Below are positions 1-5,714 of a stretch of 13,170 nt of DNA, one piece after another. This DNA is from Propionibacterium sp. (GTDB lineage Bacteria > Actinomycetota > Actinomycetes > Propionibacteriales > Propionibacteriaceae). The stretch is from the NCBI GenBank assembly GCA_012837465.1, contig DURG01000171.1:1-13170 (forward strand). Reading direction: 5' to 3'. Position numbers and translations under genes: made by a program. Each line of letters starts with the position of its first letter. The stretch's first letter is position 1. The notes below the pieces were generated by a model, which saw nothing but the letters and a program-made list of their open reading frames with translations, did not search any database and was not told the DNA's origin.

Positions 1-537
1 CCCGCCGATCTCCTCGTAGGTCTCGCGTGGCGCCTCGGGGATCGCGCCGAGCAGGGCGTCGAGCAGGTCGCCCGACCCACGTCCGTGCAGGGCAGAGACC
101 GCGTAGGGCTCCCCCAGGCCGAGATTCCACATGGTGGCGGCCATGACCTCGTGGCGCTGGTCGTCGACCTTGTTCGCGGCGAGCACGACCGGCTTCTTGG
201 AGCGCCGCAGGACGCGAACGACGGCCTCGTCCTCGTCGGTGGTGCCGACGGTGGCATCGACGACGAAGAGCACGGCATCGGCGAGCGAGATGGCAAGCTC
301 CGCCTGCTCGGCGATGGCGGCGGCCATGCCGGTGGCATCCGACATCCAGCCGCCGGTGTCGACGAGCACGAACTCGCGACCGTTCCAGTTGGCGTCGTAC
401 GAGACCCGATCACGGGTCACCCCTGGCTGGTCCTGCACGACGGCTTCGCGGCGCCCGAGGATGCGGTTGACCAACGTGGACTTGCCGACGTTGGGCCGGC
501 CGACGACGGCCACGATGGGCTTGACGGTCTCGGACAC
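1..537 (-). CDS. der: Ribosome-assembly GTPase Der (EngA), N-terminal part; 3' end beyond window
   Basis: Der is an essential tandem-domain GTPase that helps assemble the 50S ribosomal subunit. The 179 residues present cover the first GTPase domain: G1 P-loop GRPNVGKST (13-21), switch I PGVTRD (38-43), G3 DTGGW (60-64), G4 NKVD (122-125), and a G5-like SAL segment near 145. The DTGG form of G3 is typical of Der. The second GTPase domain and the KH-like C-terminal domain would lie left of position 1. The start is a GTG at 537-535, preceded by AGGAGG four bases upstream on the minus strand; no other start gives a better N-terminus. It lies 76 bp downstream of cmk, the usual neighbour of der in Actinobacteria. 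In some relatives the two are fused; here they are separate. Family identity is secure. The gene is cut by the window edge, not visibly broken. Confidence 0.95.
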   Translation of the reverse strand, partial: MSETVKPIVAVVGRPNVGKSTLVNRILGRREAVVQDQPGVTRDRVSYDANWNGREFVLVDTGGWMSDATGMAAAIAEQAELAISLADAVLFVVDATVGTTDEDEAVVRVLRRSKKPVVLAANKVDDQRHEVMAATMWNLGLGEPYAVSALHGRGSGDLLDALLGAIPEAPRETYEEIGG

Positions 538-541
538 TGGG

Positions 542-547
542 CCTCCT
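542..547 (-). promoter_or_regulatory. Ribosome binding site of der
   Basis: A perfect AGGAGG on the minus strand sits four bases before the GTG codon at 537. It decides the start of der, because that GTG is otherwise an inconspicuous codon. It also shows that der is translated from a leadered message, unlike several other genes in this window. Confidence 0.7.
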
Positions 548-564
548 GCTGGTGGGTCCTTCGA

Positions 565-582
565 CCAGCCGCGGGTGGCTGG
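565..582 (-). other. Hairpin in the cmk-der gap
   Basis: A perfect 6-bp inverted repeat, CCAGCC and GGCTGG with a 6-base loop, lies in the 76-bp gap between cmk and der (538-613). There is no T-run after it, so it is not a classical intrinsic terminator. It would lie in the 5' leader of a der message, about 18 bases before the Shine-Dalgarno sequence, or could act as a processing or attenuation element. GC-rich DNA forms such short stems by chance, so functional confidence is low. Confidence 0.3.
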
Positions 583-602
583 CTCAGGAAACGGGCCTCC
601 CC

Positions 603-608
603 AGCCTA
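603..608 (-). promoter_or_regulatory. Possible -10 box for der
   Basis: TAGGCT on the minus strand fits the actinobacterial -10 pattern TANNNT and lies just after the cmk stop codon. It is followed by GG, giving the same 8-mer TAGGCTGG that precedes the PAC2 gene at 9199. No -35 match is visible 17 bp upstream. If active, it would give der a leader of about 60 bases carrying the hairpin and the AGGAGG. der may equally be read through from cmk. Confidence 0.3.
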
Positions 609-613
609 GCGGG

Positions 614-1270
614 TCAGTTACGTGGCGAGAGAGCGATGATGGCGTCGACGACCTCGTCGGGGCTGAGGAACGTCGAGTCGATGACGGTGACGCCCTCGGC
701 GGCGTCGGTGAAGTTCGACACGGTCGAGTCGTCGCGGTCGCGGCGCAGCACCTGGTCGGTGACCTCGTCCGCGGTGGCCTTGCCCTCGACCTCGGCAGCG
801 CGTCGTGCCACCCGTGCCTGGGGATCCGCCACGAGCAGAACACGCACGTCTGCGTCAGGCGCCACCACCGTGGTGATGTCGCGGCCCTCGACGACGATGC
901 GGCGTTCGTGCTGCGTGATGATCCTGCGCATGAGTTCGGTCAGGAGTCGGCGCACCTCGAGGTTGGTGGCCACGGTGGACACGGCGGCGGAGATGCGCGG
1001 CTCGCGGATCTCCTCGGTGACCTCATGGCCGTTGATGTGGAAGCACGGCGCGTCGGGGCTGGTGTCGCACACCAGATCCGCCTCCTCGACCAGCTTCGCC
1101 ACGGCTTGGCCGTCGGCCCCCTCGGGGTAGCGGCGGAGGTACTCGGTGGTGGCGGCTCGGTACATGGCTCCGGTGTCGAGGTAGCCCAGGCCGAGCCGCC
1201 GGGCGAGCAGCTTTGCAGTGGTCGACTTCCCCGATCCGCTCGGGCCGTCGATGGCGATCAACATGGACAT
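614..1270 (-). CDS. cmk: (d)CMP kinase (cytidylate kinase)
   Basis: Cmk phosphorylates CMP and dCMP with ATP in the cytoplasm, recycling cytidine nucleotides. The 218-residue product has the Walker A loop GPSGSGKST (9-17), the nucleotide-site segment YLDTGAMYR (30-38) and the EGRDITT motif of bacterial Cmk in its middle, followed by the LID-like region with an RDxDDST element. Length matches the family (about 220-230). The open frame extends upstream to 1306, but the start at 1270 is preferred: its ATG overlaps the tyrA stop as TGATG, a GAGGGAG Shine-Dalgarno sequence lies six bases before it, and the product begins MSMLIAIDG as in homologues. An ATG two codons later (1264) is also possible. 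Translation is probably coupled to tyrA. The tyrA-cmk-der order is known from streptomycetes and relatives. Confidence 0.95.
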   Translation of the reverse strand: MSMLIAIDGPSGSGKSTTAKLLARRLGLGYLDTGAMYRAATTEYLRRYPEGADGQAVAKLVEEADLVCDTSPDAPCFHINGHEVTEEIREPRISAAVSTVATNLEVRRLLTELMRRIITQHERRIVVEGRDITTVVAPDADVRVLLVADPQARVARRAAEVEGKATADEVTDQVLRRDRDDSTVSNFTDAAEGVTVIDSTFLSPDEVVDAIIALSPRN

Positions 1271-2352
1271 CAGGCACTCCCTCGATGCGTGGACCATACA
1301 CTCCACCCGCGCTCCACGAGGGTGGCCCGGAGCTGCTCGGCGACATCGCTCTCGACGGCGATCTGCAGGTAGCCGACCTCGCGGACGGGGTCGTGGGTGA
1401 GTTCGAAGTCCTCGACGTTGAAGCCGACGTCGCCGATGTCGGTGAACAGGCCGGCCAGCGCGCGGGGCTCATCGGGGATCTCGACGGTGACCTGCAGCAG
1501 GTCGAGCGGGCTCTGGCCGTGCTTGCCGAGCAGCGAGTGCGCGCCGGTCTGGCCCATGGCCAGGAATCGCTCGAGCTCCTCGGGGCTGTCGAGGACGCCG
1601 ATGAGGTGCGTGAGGTCTGCGGCGACCTCCTCGAGTTCGTGGCGCACGGCGTCGGCGTTGGAGGCGATGATCTGGCGCCAGAGGCCGGGGTCCGAGCCAG
1701 CGATCCGCGTGACGTCGCGGATCCCCTGGCCGGCCAGGCGGAGGTTGCCGGTGGGCACCTCGCGCAGGTGGCTGGCGGTGAGGATGCTCATCAGGTGCGG
1801 CACGTGGCTGACCTGCGCGACCGCCTCGTCGTGGAGATCGACGGGCATGGTGACGACGTGGGCGCCGACGTCGTGGGCGAGGCGCTCGATGCGCTCCACA
1901 TCTTCTGGCCGGTTGTCCGACTGGGGCGTGACGACCCAGGTGCGGTCGCGGAACAGGTCGCCCGACGCGGTCAGCGGTCCGGTGAACTGCGAGCCGGCCA
2001 TGGGGTGTGAGCCGACGTAGCGGCGGTGCTCAGGGGCGAGGCTGACGACCGCCTCGAGGATGGGTGCCTTGACCGAGCCAACGTCGGTGATCACCGCTTC
2101 CGGGAACTTCTCGAGGGTCTCCGCGACGAGGGCCGGGATGGCCTCGGGGGGCGTGGCGACGACGACGATGTCCGGGTTGTCGGTGGCCTCATCGGACAGC
2201 CGACCGGCGCCGAGGCCGGCGGCCACGAGGGAGTGGGCCGCGACGATGTCCCACAGGAGGACGTCGTAGCCCACGCGGGTGAGGGCGAGGCCGAGCGACG
2301 AGCCGACCAGGCCGGCGCCCAGGATGAGGACGGAGGGGGTGGGCTCAGTCAC
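1270..2352 (-). CDS. tyrA: Prephenate dehydrogenase with C-terminal ACT domain
   Basis: TyrA oxidatively decarboxylates prephenate to 4-hydroxyphenylpyruvate, the committed step of tyrosine synthesis. The 360-residue product has an N-terminal Rossmann fold with GAGLVG (12-17) and an acidic D35 after the second strand, which favours NAD over NADP. It then shows DVGSVK (90-95) and GSHPMAG (114-120), whose His116 corresponds to the conserved substrate-site histidine, and an all-helical dimerisation domain. An ACT domain follows from about residue 284 to the end and probably binds an aromatic amino acid as feedback regulator. The start is the GTG at 2352, close behind a GAGGTGG sequence. The upstream extension to 2532 is in prcA sequence and does not resemble TyrA. 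An ATG four codons upstream (2364) lacks a ribosome site. The start overlaps the prcA end by 8 bp; the stop overlaps the cmk start by one base. Confidence 0.94.
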   Translation of the reverse strand: MTEPTPSVLILGAGLVGSSLGLALTRVGYDVLLWDIVAAHSLVAAGLGAGRLSDEATDNPDIVVVATPPEAIPALVAETLEKFPEAVITDVGSVKAPILEAVVSLAPEHRRYVGSHPMAGSQFTGPLTASGDLFRDRTWVVTPQSDNRPEDVERIERLAHDVGAHVVTMPVDLHDEAVAQVSHVPHLMSILTASHLREVPTGNLRLAGQGIRDVTRIAGSDPGLWRQIIASNADAVRHELEEVAADLTHLIGVLDSPEELERFLAMGQTGAHSLLGKHGQSPLDLLQVTVEIPDEPRALAGLFTDIGDVGFNVEDFELTHDPVREVGYLQIAVESDVAEQLRATLVERGWSVWSTHRGSA

Positions 2353-3001
2353 GGGCCACCTCATCGGGGCGCAACCGGCGGAAGGTGCGGCGGCGCGGGG
2401 TGTCGCGCTCGAGCACTGCGACCTCCAACTGGTCGGTCCCGAGGGCGCGGCGGGCGAGGTCGACGGCGTCGTTGAGGGCGGCGTCGGCAGAGAAGCCCCC
2501 GCGCACGGCCTCGGCGATGCGCTCGGCGTCACCGCCGATCACCACGAGGTCGGGCTCGTCGGTGATCACGCCGTCATAGCTGATGCGGTAGAGCACGTCC
2601 CCCGACGGCTCCTCCCCCAGTTCGGCGACGATGAGTTCCACCTCGTAGGGCTTCTCGGCAGCCGAGGAGAATGCGCCACCCAGCAGTTGCGAGTATGCGC
2701 CGGCGAGGCTGCGGCCGGTGACATCGCGCCGGTCGTAGGAGTAGCCGCGCAGGTCCGCGTGGCGGATGCCGGCGACGCGCAGCGTCTCGAACTCGTTGTA
2801 GCGGCCCACTGCGGCGAACGCGATGCGATCGTAGATCTCGGCGACCTTGTTCAGCGTCGTGGAGCGGTTCTCGGCCACCAGCACGATGCCCCCGGCGTAG
2901 CGCAGGACGACGACGGCGCGCCCCCTGGCGATGCCCTTGCGCGCGAACTCCGCGCGGTCCTGCATCTGTTGCTCGGGACTGACGTAGAACGGCATGCTCA
3001 C
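2345..3001 (-). CDS. prcA: 20S proteasome alpha subunit
   Basis: PrcA forms the two outer seven-membered rings of the actinobacterial 20S proteasome and gates entry of protein substrates to the PrcB chamber. The 218-residue product begins MSMPFYVSPEQQM, closely matching the start of mycobacterial PrcA, and contains the family segments RKGIARG (21-27), VAENRS and GYSYDRRDVTGR. There is no catalytic N-terminal threonine, as expected for an alpha subunit. The C-terminus is about 30 residues shorter than in Mycobacterium tuberculosis, which lacks only the variable tail. The GTG at 3001 is chosen because it aligns with homologues and a GAGGGGG lies eight bases before it; an ATG at 2995 is the alternative. 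It overlaps the prcB stop by 4 bp (GTGA), which should keep alpha and beta synthesis balanced. Confidence 0.95.
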   Translation of the reverse strand: MSMPFYVSPEQQMQDRAEFARKGIARGRAVVVLRYAGGIVLVAENRSTTLNKVAEIYDRIAFAAVGRYNEFETLRVAGIRHADLRGYSYDRRDVTGRSLAGAYSQLLGGAFSSAAEKPYEVELIVAELGEEPSGDVLYRISYDGVITDEPDLVVIGGDAERIAEAVRGGFSADAALNDAVDLARRALGTDQLEVAVLERDTPRRRTFRRLRPDEVARD

Positions 3002-3774
3002 AGCGCGTACCCCCTCGGGCCGTCGGGACGGGTGGCTCGGGCGGCGACGATGGTCTCAGCCAGTTCGCGGACTCCGGCCTCGGACCACCGGGCGACCCCG
3101 GCGGCGGAGGCGCGCAGCACCAGCGGGAAGATGCCGCGGGTGAGGTCGAGGCCGGAGGTGGCGGAGTCGTCATCGGCGGCGTCGTACAGGGACTGCAGGA
3201 GCGCGGCCACGGCCGAGCGCTCGTCGGTGTCGGGGTCATGGAGCTTCTTCAGCGCCCCGCGCGCGAAGGCTGCGCCGGAGCCCACGGAACAGAACGCGTG
3301 CTCCTCGTAGCGTCCGCCGGTGGCGTCGTAGGAGAACATCCGGCCGCGGGCGGCGCGCTCGTCCCAGCCGACGAACAGGGGGAGCACGGCCAGGCCCTTC
3401 AGGGCCTGTGAGAGGTTGCTGCGCAGCATCGCGCTCAGCCGGTTGGCCTTGCCGTCGAAGCTCAGCGACGATCCCTCGACCTTCTCGAAGTGCTCCAACT
3501 CCACCTGGAAGAGGCGCACCAGTTCGACGGCGATGCCGGCCACGCCCGCCACGCCGACGATGGAGTGGTCGTCGGCGCCGAAGACCTTCTCGATGTCACG
3601 CATCGCGATGGCGGTACCCATGGTGGCGCGGCGGTCGCCAGCCATCACCACGCCGTCGCGGTACCGGGCCGCCACGATCGTCGTGCCGTGCACCAAATTC
3701 GGGGTCCCGGCGTCGACGGCGGGCAACGTCTCCGGTGCCACCTGCCTTAGGTAATCCAGGAAGGAACTGTCCAT
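2998..3774 (-). CDS. prcB: 20S proteasome beta subunit (catalytic)
   Basis: PrcB forms the inner proteolytic rings of the 20S proteasome. It is made as a proprotein that cleaves itself before a threonine. The sequence NLVHG|TTIVAARY places catalytic Thr1 at residue 31 of the 258-residue precursor. In mature numbering Asp17 (AGDRR) and Lys33 (DIEKV) are at the expected catalytic positions, and the SVGSG loop and YDAADDDSATSG segment are present, so the enzyme looks active. The propeptide is about 30 residues, shorter than the 57 in M. tuberculosis. AGGAGG at 3786-3781 is followed at once by in-frame GTG ATG ATG; the second ATG (3774) has the best spacing (6 bases), with ATG 3777 as alternative. 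The frame open to 3873 runs antisense through DUF3054 and is not protein-like. The pup, dop and mpa genes usually found upstream are absent here. Confidence 0.95.
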   Translation of the reverse strand: MDSSFLDYLRQVAPETLPAVDAGTPNLVHGTTIVAARYRDGVVMAGDRRATMGTAIAMRDIEKVFGADDHSIVGVAGVAGIAVELVRLFQVELEHFEKVEGSSLSFDGKANRLSAMLRSNLSQALKGLAVLPLFVGWDERAARGRMFSYDATGGRYEEHAFCSVGSGAAFARGALKKLHDPDTDERSAVAALLQSLYDAADDDSATSGLDLTRGIFPLVLRASAAGVARWSEAGVRELAETIVAARATRPDGPRGYAL

Positions 3775-3780
3775 CATCAC

Positions 3781-3786
3781 CCTCCT
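3781..3786 (-). promoter_or_regulatory. Ribosome binding site of prcB
   Basis: A perfect AGGAGG on the minus strand precedes the GTG-ATG-ATG start cluster of prcB. Only its last base, 3786, is shared with the -10 box of the divergent DUF3054 gene. A prcB message with this site must begin at or beyond it, so its promoter lies inside or beyond the 5' end of the DUF3054 gene. Confidence 0.7.
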
Positions 3787-3791
3787 ATAGT
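3786..3791 (+). promoter_or_regulatory. -10 box of DUF3054 gene, leaderless layout
   Basis: TATAGT differs from the TATAAT consensus at one position and ends seven bases before the ATG at 3799. Transcription usually begins about 6-8 bases after the -10 box, so the message should begin at or next to the ATG. No Shine-Dalgarno sequence precedes that ATG, which fits a leaderless mRNA. No convincing -35 hexamer is seen. Confidence 0.55.
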
Positions 3792-3798
3792 GGCTGCC

Positions 3799-4155
3799 AT
3801 GAAGCGAGTCGTGCCAATCATCGTCGATCTGGTCTGCGTTCTGGTCTTCGCCATCACCGGACGTGCCTCGCACGGGTTGGACGCCACGGGCGTGCTGTCC
3901 ACGGCCTGGCCGTTCCTCGTGGCGTGCCTGGCCGCCTGGGCGGCCATCATCCTGGTCAAGCTCAAGGGCTTCGGTTGGCGCGAGGCGCTGATCGTCTGGT
4001 TGGTCACGTTGATCGGTGGCATGCTGCTTCGAATCGTCTCCGGCGACACGGCCGCGTGGGCCTTCGTCATGGTGGCGACCCTAGTCCTCGGTGCTGACTT
4101 CTGGGGTTGGCGCATCGTCTACTGCCTGGTCAAACGTCGCTCCCGCCCCGCCTAA
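3799..4155 (+). CDS. DUF3054 family integral membrane protein
   Basis: This 118-residue protein is very hydrophobic, with about four predicted membrane helices near residues 4-21, 36-55, 61-80 and 85-105, and a basic C-terminus (VKRRSRPA) that probably faces the cytoplasm. The N-terminal pattern of an Asp within helix 1 followed by FAITGRASH is characteristic of the DUF3054 family of small actinobacterial and archaeal membrane proteins. Its function is unknown. The ATG at 3799 is chosen over a GTG at 3790 because the latter lies inside the -10 box. The gene is transcribed divergently from prcB with 24 bp between start codons, and its last 75 bp overlap the 3' end of trmI on the other strand. 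It occupies the site where mycobacteria carry mpa-dop-pup. I infer no role in proteolysis from position alone. Confidence 0.85.
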   Translation: MKRVVPIIVDLVCVLVFAITGRASHGLDATGVLSTAWPFLVACLAAWAAIILVKLKGFGWREALIVWLVTLIGGMLLRIVSGDTAAWAFVMVATLVLGADFWGWRIVYCLVKRRSRPA

Positions 4156-5052
4156 GTCCGCAGGGATGTTGGCCGGCCGCGGACCCGTGTAATCGGGGCC
4201 GTACGCACCGGGCGCAGGACGCCGCCTGCGCATGGGGGCGCGCTGCCCGGGGGCCAACCGTCGGGTGATGGCGAGGAAGCCGGTGTGGCTCGACGTGCCG
4301 TGGCCGGGCCGGATCGCCAGCCCCTCGGCATGCCAGTCGCGCATCGTCGTCTCGGTGAGCGTGGGCTCGGTGAAGCCGCCGTGCGCGCGGATGGTGTCGG
4401 CGACCCTGCCCAACTGCGTGGCCGTGGCCACGTAGCAGACCAGCACGCCGCCGGGGATGAGCCGCTCCCCCACCGCGTCGATGCACTCCCACGGGGCGAG
4501 CATGTCGAGGATGGCGCGGTCGATCTCCTCGTCCGAGATGACCTCCACGAGGTCGCCGACGGTCACGGTCCACGACGGGTGGTCGCCGCCGACGAACTCG
4601 CGCACGTTGCGCTGGGCCACCTCCGCGAACTGCTCGCGGCGCTCATAGGAGTGGAGCCGGCCCTCGGGGCCGATGGCGCGCAGCAGCGCCAGGGAGAGGG
4701 CACCTGAGCCCACGCCGGCCTCCAGGACCCGTGCGCCGGGGAACATGTCGCCCCACATGACGATCTGGGCGGCCTCCTTGGGGTAGATGACCGCTGCGTC
4801 GCGGGGCATGGCCACCATGTAGTCGTGCAGCAGGGGGCGCAGCGCCAGGTACTCCATCCCACCGGCCGACTTCACGGTCACGCCGTCCGGCCCGCCGATG
4901 AGGTCGTCATGTTGCACCGCACCCTTCGTGGTGTGCCAGACGGCACCGTCCTTGAGGAGGAGGGACTTGCGGCGCCCCTTGTTGTCGGTGAGCGTCACGC
5001 GCTCGCCGGCCTTGAGCGGGCCGGTCTTCACCCCGGAGAGGTTGAGGGTCAT
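4081..5052 (-). CDS. trmI: tRNA (adenine-58-N1)-methyltransferase TrmI
   Basis: TrmI uses S-adenosylmethionine to make m1A58 in the T-loop of tRNA, working as a homotetramer. The 323-residue product has the N-terminal beta-rich region (1-75), the family segment DYMVAMPRDAAVIYPK (77-92), SAM motif I EAGVGSGA (111-118), the DMLAPWE motif IV with its catalytic-region Asp, and the closing RPGHGTSSHTGFL segment. It is about 40 residues longer than the M. tuberculosis homologue because of an Arg/Pro-rich, probably disordered tail from about residue 270. The start at 5052 is preferred to the open frame up to 5097: its ATG overlaps the HAD stop codon as TGATG and AAAGGA lies upstream. It is the last gene of the metH unit. 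In mycobacteria trmI lies just before the proteasome-ATPase gene mpa. Confidence 0.93.
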   Translation of the reverse strand: MTLNLSGVKTGPLKAGERVTLTDNKGRRKSLLLKDGAVWHTTKGAVQHDDLIGGPDGVTVKSAGGMEYLALRPLLHDYMVAMPRDAAVIYPKEAAQIVMWGDMFPGARVLEAGVGSGALSLALLRAIGPEGRLHSYERREQFAEVAQRNVREFVGGDHPSWTVTVGDLVEVISDEEIDRAILDMLAPWECIDAVGERLIPGGVLVCYVATATQLGRVADTIRAHGGFTEPTLTETTMRDWHAEGLAIRPGHGTSSHTGFLAITRRLAPGQRAPMRRRRPAPGAYGPDYTGPRPANIPADLGGAGATFDQAVDDAPTPEVSTED

Positions 5053-5714
5053 CAAGCGTCCTTTCGCGCGCGCCACACGTCGGCGAGCATCTCCCACGAC
5101 ACGCCGTCGAGGCCCTCCCCGATGTGCATCCGGGGGTGAGGGTCGAGCGGCACGGAAGGAACAGCGTAGACCACGGCGCCCGACGCGAGCGCGGCCAGGG
5201 TACCCGGCACGGAGTCCTCCAACACCACCACCTCGTGGGGCTCGACGCCGAGGCGCTCCATGGCGATCCGGTAGCCCTCGGGGTGTGGCTTGGTCCTCAC
5301 CACGTCGTCGGAGGTGATGAGGAACTCCACGTTCGACGGCAGCCGGTTGCGGGCCGCGGTCATCACGAAGCCGCTGCTGGCGGTCACCACCGCACAGGGC
5401 ACGCCGCGCTCGGCAAGTTCGCCGAGGAGCTCGCGCGAGCCGGGCAGGTACGGGAGGTCCTGCGCGTTGATGGTGTCCACGACGCGCTGCTGGACATCGT
5501 CGAGGACGGCGTCGACGTCATCCGAGCCGATGGCCGCAGCCACGGTCTCGGCCGACAGCCGGGCGTCCTGCCCGGTCATCGACTCCCACTGCTGCTCGCT
5601 GAACGTCACGCCGTGCTCGGCGAGGATGCTGGCCTCGCTCGCCTGCCAGATGGGTTCGGTGTCGACGAGGGTGCCGTCGTAGTCCCAGAGGACCGCCTTG
5701 GGTTCAGCCTGCAT
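5052..5714 (-). CDS. HAD-superfamily hydrolase (phosphatase/phosphoglucomutase-like)
   Basis: This 220-residue cytoplasmic enzyme belongs to the HAD subfamily IA, whose members are mostly small-molecule phosphatases or beta-phosphoglucomutase-like enzymes. Motif I is DYDGTLVDTE with nucleophile Asp11 and acid/base Asp13. A helical cap domain follows (about 20-90), then motif II with VTASS near residue 117, motif III Lys in RTKPHPEGY, and motif IV LEDSVPG, which completes the active site. The substrate cannot be told from sequence. The start at 5714 is chosen because the motif I strand should lie near the N-terminus and the frame above it is metH sequence. It overlaps the end of metH by 11 bp and only a weak GAAG-type ribosome site is visible, so translation is probably coupled to metH. 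Placement between metH and trmI recurs in other Actinobacteria as far as I recall; no functional link is known to me. Confidence 0.88.
   Translation of the reverse strand: MQAEPKAVLWDYDGTLVDTEPIWQASEASILAEHGVTFSEQQWESMTGQDARLSAETVAAAIGSDDVDAVLDDVQQRVVDTINAQDLPYLPGSRELLGELAERGVPCAVVTASSGFVMTAARNRLPSNVEFLITSDDVVRTKPHPEGYRIAMERLGVEPHEVVVLEDSVPGTLAALASGAVVYAVPSVPLDPHPRMHIGEGLDGVSWEMLADVWRARKDA

Noticed and set aside
131..1372. A 413-codon plus-strand open frame over der, cmk and the end of tyrA.
   Set aside because: It crosses three well-supported minus-strand genes and their gap, and shows no motif or ribosome site of its own.
3787..3817. TTGGCA (3817-3812) and CACTAT (3792-3787) on the minus strand as a prcB promoter.
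   Set aside because: The spacer is 19 bp and the resulting start would fall on or within the AGGAGG, destroying the ribosome site.
3777..4115. A minus-strand frame of 112 codons upstream of prcB ending in IGG, considered as a candidate Pup.
   Set aside because: Pup is about 64 residues, acidic and coiled-coil, and ends in GGE or GGQ. This frame is Thr/Arg/Ala-rich, lacks the terminal Glu/Gln, and is the antisense of a clear four-helix membrane protein.
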